DNA of 18,970 bases from Elusimicrobiota bacterium (GTDB taxonomy: Bacteria > Elusimicrobiota > Elusimicrobia > FEN-1173): NCBI GenBank assembly GCA_003158755.1, contig PMLF01000191.1, positions 1,983 through 20,952 on the forward strand. Reading direction: 5' to 3'. Under the pieces are notes generated by a model that was not told the DNA's origin, did no database searches, and was given only the letters and a program-made list of their open reading frames with translations. The number at the start of each line of letters is the position of its first letter. Position 1 is the first letter of the stretch. Below are positions 1 to 8,600 of this stretch, one piece after another. A program made the position numbers and the translations under genes.

Positions 1-18
1 CCCTTTTTCAAAGGGGGG
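1..18. repeat. Short inverted repeat at the window edge (partial dispersed repeat?)
   Basis: CCCTTT (1-6) pairs with AAAGGG (10-15) around a 3-nt loop, followed by more G residues. The string resembles the right part of a dispersed palindrome seen in many environmental bacterial genomes (a CCCTTTTTCAAAGGGGG core). Only the part inside the window is visible, so its true extent is unknown. It could also be the end of a terminator of an upstream gene, but no T-run follows on the plus strand. Confidence 0.3.
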
Positions 19-44
19 ACACCAGTTTCGCAACAGACTCTTTT

Positions 45-54
45 GGGAGGTGAG
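45..54 (+). promoter_or_regulatory. Shine-Dalgarno sequence that fixes the DUF819 start
   Basis: The purine-rich string GGGAGGTGAG lies just before TTG at 58-60. A TTG at 43 is also in frame, but choosing it would place this ribosome binding site inside the coding region and leave the 43 start without one. TTG 58 is therefore preferred. Confidence 0.6.
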
Positions 55-57
55 GTC

Positions 58-1209
58 TTGATCAATAATCCGGTTTTACTTTTTTGTTCGCTCGTGGCTC
101 TGGTTTTGGGGTTGCGATGGCTGGGGCGAGGGCCTTTGCGGAGGCTTTTCAACGTTCTGCCGGTTCCCTTCTGGTGCTACATGCTTCCGATGGCGGCGAC
201 GACGGTCGGCTTGTTTCCGTCGACGTCGCCGCTCTACGGTATTTTTTCCACGTGGCTTTTGCCGGCGTGTTTGGTGTGGCTGCTCTTGGGGGTGGATGTG
301 CGGAGCCTCCTGGGGTTGGGGCGGCCGGCGGTCGTTTTAATGACGGCGGGGTTCGCGGGCGTGATGGGAGGAGCGGTGGCGGCGGCGTTCTTTTTGCGGC
401 ATTGGCTTCCGCCCGAATCCTGGAAGTCCCTGGGCGCCCTCGCGGCCAGTTGGACGGGCGGGAGCGCCAACATGCTGGCGGTGAAAGAGGCTTTGAACGT
501 TCCGGACGCGGTGTTCGCTCCGGTGGTGATGACCGACGGTTTGTTCGCCTACTCGTGGATGTCGCTCTTGATCGCGTGCGTGACCGGGCAGGAGCGCTTC
601 GACGCCTGGACCGGGGCCTCGACGGACTGGGAGCGAAGCTTGACCGCCGTCCCGGCGACGTCCGGGCCCCCGGTGGCGGCGTCGACGGCGTTGATCTTGG
701 GGGCCTTGGGCGCGGTCGCGGCGGTGCTGATGTCTCCACATCTCCCGCCTTTCGGAGGGGCTCTCACGCCCGCCGCTTGGGCGGTGTTGTTGAGCACGAC
801 CGGGGCGCTTATTGTCGCGGGGCTTCTCTCTCGGGCGGGGCGGGGCGTTTCCGCCGGAACGGAGAAGGCCGGGAATTTCCTATTATTGATCCTCGTGGCG
901 TCCCTCGGGGCCCGGGTGACGCTCTCGGCGGCGGCCCGCTCGCCGGTGTTCTTGGCGGCGGGGCTCATCATCCTGCTGGTGCACGGGGCGGTGTTGCTCG
1001 CGGCCGCGCGGGCGGGGCGGTTCCCCTTGGCGCTGGCGGCCACGACATCGCAGGCCTGCATCGGGGGCGTGGTGTCTACTCCGATGGTGGCGGCGGTGTA
1101 CCGTCCGGCGCTGGCGGTCGTGGGTTTGTTGCTGGCGGTGGCGGCGAACGCGGTGGGGACTTATGTAGGACTTCTGACGGCGGTCATGTGCCGATGGGTG
1201 ATGAAATGA
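58..1209 (+). CDS. DUF819 (YjcL-like) family multi-pass membrane protein
   Basis: A 383-residue, very hydrophobic protein with about ten to twelve predicted membrane segments. It matches the DUF819 family (YjcL of Bacillus), whose members are inner-membrane proteins of unsettled transport function. The family signature is visible at W132-N138 (WTGGSAN), followed by a segment ending MTDGLFAYSW that is also typical. The length is normal for the family. The start is TTG at 58, chosen for the GGGAGGTGAG ribosome binding site 3 nt upstream. The stop overlaps the next gene's ATG as ATGA (1206-1209), so the two are probably co-transcribed and translationally coupled. Family membership is recognised from sequence. 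The substrate is unknown, and nothing in the amidase neighbour defines it. Confidence 0.85.
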   Translation: MINNPVLLFCSLVALVLGLRWLGRGPLRRLFNVLPVPFWCYMLPMAATTVGLFPSTSPLYGIFSTWLLPACLVWLLLGVDVRSLLGLGRPAVVLMTAGFAGVMGGAVAAAFFLRHWLPPESWKSLGALAASWTGGSANMLAVKEALNVPDAVFAPVVMTDGLFAYSWMSLLIACVTGQERFDAWTGASTDWERSLTAVPATSGPPVAASTALILGALGAVAAVLMSPHLPPFGGALTPAAWAVLLSTTGALIVAGLLSRAGRGVSAGTEKAGNFLLLILVASLGARVTLSAAARSPVFLAAGLIILLVHGAVLLAAARAGRFPLALAATTSQACIGGVVSTPMVAAVYRPALAVVGLLLAVAANAVGTYVGLLTAVMCRWVMK

Positions 1210-3164
1210 AAAGGCCTAAGTTTGAAGCGATATCAATGTTCCCGCTCACCCTGAGCTTGTCGAAGGGTGAGCCGGTCGCCCCGACGACTGTTCGTGCTTC
1301 GACAGGCTCAGCACGAGCGGTGTCTCAATTTTTGAAAACGGTCCTCATTGCTGGACTTGCACTTTTGGGTTCGTTGACTTCCGTCCGGGCCGAATACACG
1401 GACCCTTCGACTCCGGAGGTGTCCACTCCGACCGCGACGTTCATTTCTTCTCCGACCGCGGCGGCCCCTTCTCTCATCGTGGTGCATCCCGTCGAGGGAA
1501 CGGCGTTCCCCTGGCTGAAGAGTTCCTTCGTTTACGGATGGGCGGAGCCGGGCGGGACCCTGACCGTCGACGGTAAGCCGGTGGACCTTTTCACCGGCGG
1601 CGGATGGCTGACGATGGTGGATTACGTTCCCGGCCCCAACACGATCCATTTCGTTTACGAGAAAAACGGTTCGTCCGTGACGGTGGTCCGATCCGTGACG
1701 GTGGGAGGCGGCGGCGGTCCTTTGACGGGGATGGAAGGAATCTACCCGGAAAAAGACCTCGGCGTCGTCCCCGGAGAAACGGTGGCGGTTTCCTTCCACG
1801 GACCTCCGGGAGGCCGGGCCTGGTTCCGCGTCCGCGGCGCCGGGGGGAAGTTTCCGATGTCGGAGGTGAACGGCGTCTATCGTGGATTTTTCGTCCCGCC
1901 GCCGAAGCTCCTGCTTAAAGACGCCCTCATCGATTTCCGTTTCAAAAATCAGTCCGGGCGGGCTTCCAAGAAAAAGGCCCCCGGGCACCTGACCGTATTG
2001 GACCCCCAGGACCCTTGGGTCGTCGAGGTTTCGACGGACCTCGCCGTGCTGACGGCCGGTCCCGGATTCAGCGTCAAGGACTTGGCGGGCTACGTGATGT
2101 TTCCGCCGCCCGGCGTGCGCTTGCGGGTGACGGGTTTTGAGGGCGATGAACTGCGGGTGAGGCTGACGAAGGATCGGGAGCTGTGGATCGCCCGCAACGA
2201 AGTTCGTCGACTGCCGCCCGGAACGCTTCCTCCCCAGGCCGTCACCGCCGGCGTTTCCGTCCTGCCCGACGGTCGGGATGGGCTCGTGAAGGTGACGATG
2301 TCCCAGAAGGCCCCCTTCGAGGTGACCGTTTCCGAGGACCTCCGCCGCTTGGACGTCTTTTTCTACGGGGCCTATTCCAACACCGACTGGGTCCACTTGC
2401 ACGAGGACGTTCCTTGGATCCGGCAGGTCCGCTGGTCCCAGGACTCCACGGAGGTGTTCCATTTGTCCGTGGATACCGACGAGAACAGCTGGTGGGGATA
2501 CGATGCCCGCTACGAAGGCAACAACTTCGTCCTGCAATTGCGGCGGCCGCCTCCGATGATGAATCCCAAGTTTCCCCTTCAAGGGCTGACGATCGTGGTG
2601 GACGCCGGACATTCGCCGGACACCGGGGCGGTCGGCATCACGGGGACCCTCGAGAGGGACCTTAACCTGTCCATCGCGAAACGCTTGAAAGAGAAGCTGG
2701 AAGCCGACAAGGCCACGGTAGTCATGATGAGGAAGGGAGAGGAACCCGTCGCCTTGTACGACCGTCCCCGTTTGGCCTGGGCCGCCAAGGCCGACCTCCT
2801 CGTTTCCATCCACAACAACGCCCTCGGCGAGGGGGAGAACCCCCTGGAGAAGCACGGCTACGGGGTTTATTATTTCCATCCCATGAGCCTGCCCTTGGCG
2901 CGGGAGATCCATGAGGCTTACGGGGACGTCTTCGGCAAGGGCCGGAACGCTCTCAAGGTCGTGGAGAAGGACGACGGCCTTCACTGGGGGAACCTCGCGC
3001 TTCCGCGGACGTCCCAGATGCCGGCGGTGCTGACCGAGTCGGCCTACATGATTTATCCGCCGGAGGAATGGTGGCTGCGGCAGCCGGAGTTCCAAGGCGA
3101 TTGCGCGGAAGCGATTCGGGAAGGGGTGAAGCGTTACGTCAGGACGGTTCGGCCCGCGAAGTGA
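1206..3164 (+). CDS. N-acetylmuramoyl-L-alanine amidase (Amidase_3), exported
   Basis: A cell-wall hydrolase cleaving the bond between N-acetylmuramic acid and L-alanine in peptidoglycan; 652 residues from this start. The C-terminal Amidase_3 domain (about 460-645) has the zinc ligands H469 (DAGHS), E483 (TLERDLN) and H536 (SIHNNA) and the catalytic E611 (LTESAY). An Ig-like beta domain lies near residues 95-180, and an AMIN-like beta region near 355-450 probably binds the cell wall. A signal peptide core (KTVLIAGLALLG, then SVRA before EYTDP) starts near residue 44, later than usual, because an in-frame 75-bp REPIN (1244-1318) encodes residues of about 14-38. The ATG at 1206 overlaps the DUF819 stop. 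GTG at 1320 or TTG at 1332 would give a normal signal peptide and may be the real start. The catalytic assignment is secure; the N-terminus is not. Confidence 0.9.
   Translation: MKRPKFEAISMFPLTLSLSKGEPVAPTTVRASTGSARAVSQFLKTVLIAGLALLGSLTSVRAEYTDPSTPEVSTPTATFISSPTAAAPSLIVVHPVEGTAFPWLKSSFVYGWAEPGGTLTVDGKPVDLFTGGGWLTMVDYVPGPNTIHFVYEKNGSSVTVVRSVTVGGGGGPLTGMEGIYPEKDLGVVPGETVAVSFHGPPGGRAWFRVRGAGGKFPMSEVNGVYRGFFVPPPKLLLKDALIDFRFKNQSGRASKKKAPGHLTVLDPQDPWVVEVSTDLAVLTAGPGFSVKDLAGYVMFPPPGVRLRVTGFEGDELRVRLTKDRELWIARNEVRRLPPGTLPPQAVTAGVSVLPDGRDGLVKVTMSQKAPFEVTVSEDLRRLDVFFYGAYSNTDWVHLHEDVPWIRQVRWSQDSTEVFHLSVDTDENSWWGYDARYEGNNFVLQLRRPPPMMNPKFPLQGLTIVVDAGHSPDTGAVGITGTLERDLNLSIAKRLKEKLEADKATVVMMRKGEEPVALYDRPRLAWAAKADLLVSIHNNALGEGENPLEKHGYGVYYFHPMSLPLAREIHEAYGDVFGKGRNALKVVEKDDGLHWGNLALPRTSQMPAVLTESAYMIYPPEEWWLRQPEFQGDCAEAIREGVKRYVRTVRPAK
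1244..1318 (-). repeat. REPIN-like element, copy 1 (inside the amidase gene)
   Basis: Two 29-nt hairpins face each other across a 17-nt spacer (1273-1289). Hairpin A: arms GCTCACCCT (1244-1252) and AGGGTGAGC (1264-1272) around loop GAGCTTGTCGA. Hairpin B: arms GTTCGTGCT (1290-1298, one mismatch) and AGCACGAGC (1310-1318) around loop TCGACAGGCTC. The order A-B is the reverse complement of copies 2 and 3, so this copy is inverted relative to them. At 75 bp it equals 25 codons and keeps the amidase frame open. It is non-autonomous: no transposase is encoded here. Confidence 0.85.
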
Positions 3165-4488
3165 GCTTTTTCGAAATCAAATAAAGCGGCGCGCCGACGG
3201 CCGCCACGGCGAATCCGAGCAGGGTCTCTTTCGTCTCGCCCCAGGCGGCGTTGGCCGCGAAGGACAGGCAGAGCAGCGCGAAGAGGGCCGGAGTCACGGG
3301 GTACGCCCACACGCGCCAGGTCGCCGCGGGCGCGTCCGGTCTCCGACGGAAAAGAAAAACCGAAATCCCCGACATTGCGTAGAACACGAACACCACCACG
3401 CTGGAGTACGTCACCAGCTGGTCCAGCGTCCCCGTCCAAACCAACAGCACCGCGAGGGCTCCCGTCAGGATCAGCGCCGGAGCCGGCGTGCGGCCTTTTT
3501 CCGAGAGCCGTCCCATCCGCGCGAAGAGCGCGTGGTCCTTCCCCAAGGCGTACAAAATCCGTCCCCCCGTCAGGATGTAACCGTTCAAGGCGCCGAACGT
3601 GGAGGCCATCACCATGGCCGCCACCAGCCGTCCGCCGATCGACGGCCAAATGATGTCCATGGTTCCCGCCGCCACCAGGTCGGTGGCTCGGAGCGTCGGG
3701 AGCGGCAGGTAATAAAGGTAGACCGCGTTCACCGCCATGTAGAGGACCGTCACACCCAGGAGCCCGCCGATGATGGCCTTGGGCAGGTTTCGTTGGGGAT
3801 CCTTCACCTCCTCCGCCACGTAGGCCGCTTCCGTCCAGCCGCCGAAGGCCCAAAGCACGGGGATGAGCGCCAACCCCAAGGCCTCGGCCGTCGTGAGGAA
3901 TCCTCCCGACGGTCCGTGCGAGACGAAGTTCGCCGCCGATCCCTTGCCCGCCAGAAGTCCGACGCCGATGATCATGGCGATGGCTCCGACTTTCAATAGC
4001 GTAAATAGGTTTTGGATCCCTTTGCCGAAGCGGAGTCCCAGGACGTTGGCCGCGGTCAGGAGCACGATGGCGCCAGTGGCAACGGGTTTGACGGCGGATT
4101 GTTCGGGGAGTCCCAGGACCACCTCGAGGTGGCGGGCGAAGACGAAGGCGAGTATGGCCACCGTGCCGGTGCGCTCGACGAAGAGCTTGGTCCAGCCGAA
4201 GAGGAAGCCCCAGAACCGGCCGTAGGCCTGAGTCAGGAAGATGTAGTCCCCTCCCGTCTTGGGGAAACGGGTGGCGAGCTCGGCGTAGCAGAGGGCGCCG
4301 CAGAGCGACAAAAGTCCGCCCACCGCCCACGCCAATAGGAAGAGCCCGGGGGTCGGCGTCCGCTGCGCCACGGTGTCCGAAAGACGAAAAATGCCCGCCC
4401 CGATGACGCAGCCCACCACCAGCGCCGCCGCGTCCCAAACGCCGAGTCCGCGAATGAAAGCCGGGGAAGATGTTTTTTCATCGCTCAT
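3139..4488 (-). CDS. APC-superfamily amino acid permease (LAT-like)
   Basis: A 449-residue inner-membrane transporter with about 12 transmembrane segments, the normal length for the APC amino acid/polyamine/organocation family. Residues 26-34 read GCVIGAGIF, the glycine-rich unwound TM1 motif that binds substrate backbone in this family. The loop with AYVAEEVKDPQRNLPKAI is the conserved segment typical of LAT-like permeases. It probably imports or exchanges a neutral amino acid; the exact substrate cannot be read. It starts 13 nt after the deformylase stop with no clear Shine-Dalgarno sequence, so it is probably the last gene of the ACT-def-permease operon. Its 3' end overlaps the convergent amidase gene by 26 bp (3139-3164). 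Confidence 0.88.
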   Translation of the reverse strand: MSDEKTSSPAFIRGLGVWDAAALVVGCVIGAGIFRLSDTVAQRTPTPGLFLLAWAVGGLLSLCGALCYAELATRFPKTGGDYIFLTQAYGRFWGFLFGWTKLFVERTGTVAILAFVFARHLEVVLGLPEQSAVKPVATGAIVLLTAANVLGLRFGKGIQNLFTLLKVGAIAMIIGVGLLAGKGSAANFVSHGPSGGFLTTAEALGLALIPVLWAFGGWTEAAYVAEEVKDPQRNLPKAIIGGLLGVTVLYMAVNAVYLYYLPLPTLRATDLVAAGTMDIIWPSIGGRLVAAMVMASTFGALNGYILTGGRILYALGKDHALFARMGRLSEKGRTPAPALILTGALAVLLVWTGTLDQLVTYSSVVVFVFYAMSGISVFLFRRRPDAPAATWRVWAYPVTPALFALLCLSFAANAAWGETKETLLGFAVAAVGAPLYLISKKLTSRAEPS

Positions 4489-4501
4489 GGCCGGTAGCCT
4501 A

Positions 4502-5011
4502 TCATCTTTGAACCTTCCGCCGAAAGAGGTCCGTTTTCACGTCCGCCACGCGGTCCAAAAACAGGATCCCGTCCAAGTGGTCGATCTCATGCTGGAGCGC
4601 GACGGCTTCGAACCCTTCGGCTTCCACCGCGACGGGGCGGCCTTCGCCGTCGAGTCCTTCCACCCGCACGCGGGCGGCTCGGAGGATGTCCGCCAGGAAG
4701 TGGGGGATGGAAAGACAGCCTTCCCGGAATTTCTGCTCTCCTTCGCTTTTCACGATCCGGGGGTTGAGGAGGGCTAAGAGGCCGTGTCCCTTGAGCGGCG
4801 GACGCCCCGACGGCGAGGGTCGCGTGACGTCGACCGCGACGGCCCTTAAGGATATCCCGATTTGCGGAGCGGCCAGTCCCACTCCCGGCGAGGCGTACAT
4901 CGTATCGACGAGGTCACGCAACAGCGCGCGGGTCGAATCGTCGACGGACGCTTCGAGACATCGAGTTTTTAGGATGGGATGGGGAAACAGCAGGACGTCG
5001 CGGACGGGCAC
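4502..5011 (-). CDS. def: Peptide deformylase
   Basis: Removes the formyl group from the N-terminal methionine of nascent proteins in the cytoplasm. All three family motifs are present: GVGLAAPQIG at 43-52, EGCLSIP at 97-103 with metal ligand C99, and HEIDH at 141-145 with ligands H141 and H145 and catalytic E142. From the GTG at 5011 the protein is 169 residues, close to the family norm. A longer in-frame reading back to 5137 would overlap the ACT gene by more than 100 bp and add unrelated sequence, so it was rejected. There is no clear Shine-Dalgarno sequence; the start is 7 nt past the ACT gene stop, which fits translational coupling. The product is secure. The GTG start is inferred from coupling and length. 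Confidence 0.93.
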   Translation of the reverse strand: MPVRDVLLFPHPILKTRCLEASVDDSTRALLRDLVDTMYASPGVGLAAPQIGISLRAVAVDVTRPSPSGRPPLKGHGLLALLNPRIVKSEGEQKFREGCLSIPHFLADILRAARVRVEGLDGEGRPVAVEAEGFEAVALQHEIDHLDGILFLDRVADVKTDLFRRKVQR

Positions 5012-5018
5012 GTCGCGG

Positions 5019-5555
5019 TCAGAGGGGGGAAGATTCCAGGGGTTTGACGGAAACGGTGAGGCCCAAATCCTCCGTTTCTTCCAGGACGACGTCGGCCAGC
5101 TCCTGGTCGGAGACGCACCCCGGAGCTTCGCCTTCAATGTAGAGGATGTAGCCGGCCGTCTCGCCTTCGGTCCGATGGGTGTTGAGGTCCGTCACGTTGA
5201 AGTCGCAATGGGCCAGGGCTTCGGTCACGTGGTAGACGATGCCGGGTTTGTCTTCGCCGTAAACCGTCACGAGCCGCGGTTTCCCTTTCGAGGAGGGCGC
5301 CCGCCGTTCTTTGGGTCCCAGGGCTTTCAACTCGATCCGCACGCCTTTTTTCGCCAGAGATTTCAGCCTGGAGGTCAGCGAGGAGGGTTTTGCCGCGGCG
5401 GGCGACGAGAAAATCACCAACATGGCGAACTCCCCCTGAAGGCGGGTCATGGAGGAGTCCTCCAAGTTGCAACCCAGGCCGAAAAGGATTTTGGAGACGC
5501 CGGCCACGAGACCTGGCCGGTCCGGCCCGGCGGCGGTGAGGAGGTAGTGTGCCAT
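5019..5555 (-). CDS. Double ACT-domain protein, GcvR-like
   Basis: A 178-residue protein built of two ACT domains. The first (about 2-80) contains AAGPDRPGLVAGVSKIL. The second (about 95-175) contains TVYGEDKPGIVYHVTEAL. Paired ACT domains with DRPG and DKPG signatures are characteristic of the GcvR family, which in Escherichia coli represses the glycine cleavage operon through GcvA. No GcvA or glycine cleavage gene is in this window, so that role is not supported here. A general amino-acid-sensing role is safer. It heads a minus-strand cluster with def and an amino acid permease, and the permease makes amino acid sensing plausible. A TATAAC hexamer ends only 7 nt before the ATG, and there is no Shine-Dalgarno sequence. 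Confidence 0.78.
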   Translation of the reverse strand: MAHYLLTAAGPDRPGLVAGVSKILFGLGCNLEDSSMTRLQGEFAMLVIFSSPAAAKPSSLTSRLKSLAKKGVRIELKALGPKERRAPSSKGKPRLVTVYGEDKPGIVYHVTEALAHCDFNVTDLNTHRTEGETAGYILYIEGEAPGCVSDQELADVVLEETEDLGLTVSVKPLESSPL

Positions 5556-5562
5556 GGGGATT

Positions 5563-5568
5563 GTTATA
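5563..5568 (-). promoter_or_regulatory. Putative -10 element for the ACT-def-permease cluster
   Basis: On the minus strand TATAAC ends 7 nt before the ATG at 5555. No Shine-Dalgarno sequence lies between them and no convincing -35 hexamer was found. If used, the transcript would start at or next to the A of the ATG, giving a leaderless mRNA. Inferred from position only. Confidence 0.35.
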
Positions 5569-5617
5569 TCAAAATCCCGGGGTGGACCGTAGGAGGCGGA
5601 CCTCTACGATAGTTGTC

Positions 5618-5623
5618 TATAAT
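5618..5623 (+). promoter_or_regulatory. Putative -10 element for the DUF3683 dehydrogenase
   Basis: A perfect TATAAT lies 18 nt before the ATG at 5642, in the divergent region between the ACT gene and the dehydrogenase. No good -35 hexamer is found 16-18 nt upstream. The expected leader is about 12 nt and contains no Shine-Dalgarno sequence. Confidence 0.45.
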
Positions 5624-5641
5624 ACCCTCGAGAAAACCATC

Positions 5642-8600
5642 ATGTCCCGAGAAATTCCATACAACTACACGTCGGCCGACGACGCCCTGGTCGTTAAGTT
5701 CCTTCTCGGCCCCGGTCCGTGGGAAACCATGGAACGGCTCCGAGCGCAACGCGTGACGGGGCGATCGGCTCGTCTATTGCTTCGCGTCCTGGGCGAACTT
5801 TTCGTCGTCCGCCGGAACCCCTTCGTTTTTGAAGAGCTTCTGGAGAACGCCGCCCGCCGCCGTTTCGCGGCGCTGGTCAACCAGGACCTCGGCGTGATTC
5901 GTCGGAACAGCGTCGGCAACGCCGAAGTTCAGACGGTCCTTGCGGATTGCCTTCGACTGGTCGAGGACCTTCTCGCCGAACTCGACGAGACGCCCTCCCG
6001 AAGGAGTCGCTGGCGGTCCGCCTTGGGCGGCGTGGTGGGCGCGGACGCGGTGTGTTTCGATCCCATCACCTTGGTCGCCCACGCCACCGACGCCACGGAC
6101 TGGCGTCTGCACCTCCCGGCGGCGGTCGTCTTTCCACAAAAAGAGGATCAGGTCGCTCCCCTCCTATCCGCCATCGAGCGTTTGGGATTGAAGGCCGTCG
6201 CCCGAGGGGCCGGGACGGGGCTCACCGGCGGCGCGGTTCCATTGGCTCCCGGCTGCGTCGTGGTCAACACCGAGCGGCTCAACCGTATTCTTTCTTTCGG
6301 CGAGACCGACCTGGGTGGTTCAAAGATCCCCTACCTGGATGCCGAGGCGGGGACGGTCACCGATTTGGCCATCCACGCGGCGGAAGCCAAGGGCTGGGTG
6401 TTCGCCACCGATCCCACCAGCGCCTGGGCGTGCACCCTGGGCGGGAACATCGCCGAAAACGCCGGAGGCAAGACCGCGGTCCTGTGGGGCACCGCCGTGG
6501 ATAACCTCCTTTCCTGGCGCATGGCTCTTCCCGGCGGCGCGCGCATCACCGTGGAGAGGCTCGAGCACCCGCTTCGCAAGATCCTGCCCACCGACCGGCT
6601 GCGTTTCGCCGTGAAGGACGGCGAGGGCCAAACGCTGAAGACGTTGGAGTTGACCGGGGACCAACTGCGGAAAAAGGGCCTCTGGAAAGACATCACCAAC
6701 AAAGCGCTGGGCGGACTGCCCGGTCTTCAAAAAGAAGGCACGGACGGCGTCATCACCGGCGCCCGGTTTGTCCTGCACCGCCCTTACCCGCTCAAGGCCA
6801 CCGCCTGCCTCGAATTTTTCAGCGATGATCCCGAAGAAGCCAGCCGCGTCATCCTGGCCTTATCCGAGCAATTTCCCAACAAAGGCGAAGAAACTCTGAT
6901 GGCCTTGGAGCATTTCGACGAGGAATACGTCGACGCCATCGGTTACCAAGCCAAAGCCAGCCGCGGCGGCCAGCCCAAGGCCGTGCTTCTGATCGACTTG
7001 GTCGCCTGGAACGACGAGCAGCTCGCTCGCGGAAAAGCCCGGCTAATGAAATTGGTCGAGCCTCATCCCGGTACCGAAGCTTTTTTCGCCGTCGACAAGG
7101 ACGAAGCCTCCGCTTTTTGGGCGGACCGAAAGAAGTTGGGCGCCATCGCCCGCCGCACCAACGCCTTCAAGCTGAACGAGGACGTGGTCCTCCCCCTGGA
7201 CCGCCTGGCGTCTTACGCCGGGGCCATCGGGGAAATGAACCTCGAAGAGGAACGCCACAACCAACTCGCCATCGCCGCCGGTTTCAAGTTCACGTTGGAA
7301 GTGGAAGCCGCGACGGATTCCTCCCTCGCCGCGAAGCTCGAAGGGGCTAAGGCGCTCTTCGAGGCGTTCGAAACCCGGTTGGCCGCCGCCGGCCGCGAAT
7401 CCCTCCGGGCTGGATCCGCGGCCGCGGATTTGCGGGAAGCGCTGGTCTCCCGTTTCGCGGGGCACGCGGTTTTGGAATCGAAGCTGGCCGATGTTTTCCT
7501 TCGGGAAAGGTCCCGGCGGATCGTCCTGGCCACCCACATGCACGCCGGGGACGGGAACGTCCACGTGAACATCCCCACCTTCTCCAACGACCGCGACATG
7601 ATGCAACGGGCCCAGCGGGCCGCGGACCGCGCCATGCGCCGGGCGGTGGAGCTGGGCGGCGTGGTTTCCGGCGAGCACGGCATCGGCATCACCAAGATCC
7701 AGTACCTCGAAACGGCACGGCTGGAAGAACTCCGCGCCCACCGGAAAGAGCTGGACCCCCAAGGGTTGATGAGCCCCGGCCAGCTTTCGGATCCGGCGAT
7801 GATGTCCCGGGTGTTCACGCCGTCTTTCAACCTATTGTCGTTGGAAGCCCGCATCTTGCAGCACGACCGTCTGGCGGAGCTGGCGGGGAAGATCCAGAGC
7901 TGCGTGCGTTGCGGCAAATGCAAGCCGGACTGTTGCGTCTTCGATCCCGCGCGGGGCGTGTTCTTTCATCCTCGGAACAAAAACCTCGCCATCGGGAGCC
8001 TCATCGAGGCCATCCTCTACGACGCCCAGCGTTCCCAGTCCACGCGGTTCGAGGCGTTGCGCCGTTTGGAAGAGGTGGCCGACCACTGCACCATCTGCCA
8101 CAAATGCCTCAAGCCTTGCCCCGTGGACATCGATTCCGGCGAAGTATCCAAGATCGAACGGGAGATCCTCAAAGACCGGGGGTTCAAGCACACGAGCCTC
8201 GCCACCCGGGCATCGTTGGCATTCCTCAAGAAGAGCCGGAACAAAAAGTTCCAGAAGGGATTCCGACTCCTGGTGCTGGGTCTCGGGACGCGGGCTCAAC
8301 GCCTGGCTCACCGGGTGGTCGACCTGTTTCCGCGAAATGCCCGATGGCGACGCGCCTTTCCTTTTACCCTCCTCGCGAAACCGATCCCCTTCGCCCAGGG
8401 GCGGCCGTTGCCGGAAGTCCTTCCCCGCTACGGAAGCCGGCAGGTTCTGTTGTTGACCCCGAAAACCCACGGGGGAAAATCTGTTTTCTATTTTCCGGGC
8501 TGCGGCAGCGAAAGGTTGCACGGAATCATCGGCCAGGCGTCGATCTATGTGTTGCTGAAAGCGGGCGTCCAGGTTGTCGTCCCGCCGGCGGGGCTGTGCT

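Noticed and set aside
84..1205. The amidase reading frame stays open upstream to 84, giving an apparent 1,026-residue protein.
   Set aside because: The upstream part is Gly/Arg-rich shadow sequence of the DUF819 gene in another frame, as expected in high-GC DNA. Real homology starts downstream of 1206.
1308..3095. Long antisense open frame (595 codons) opposite the amidase.
   Set aside because: Composition is that of a GC-rich shadow frame (rich in Arg, Gly, His, Pro) with no recognisable domain, while the plus-strand frame carries the amidase catalytic motifs.
5012..5137. Longer start for peptide deformylase at 5137.
   Set aside because: It would overlap the ACT gene by more than 100 bp and add an N-terminal extension with no family similarity. 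GTG 5011 gives the normal deformylase length.
5549..5641. Upstream ATG (5549) for the DUF3683 dehydrogenase.
   Set aside because: It overlaps the start of the divergent ACT gene and includes the TATAAT promoter candidate. The conserved N-terminus begins at ATG 5642.
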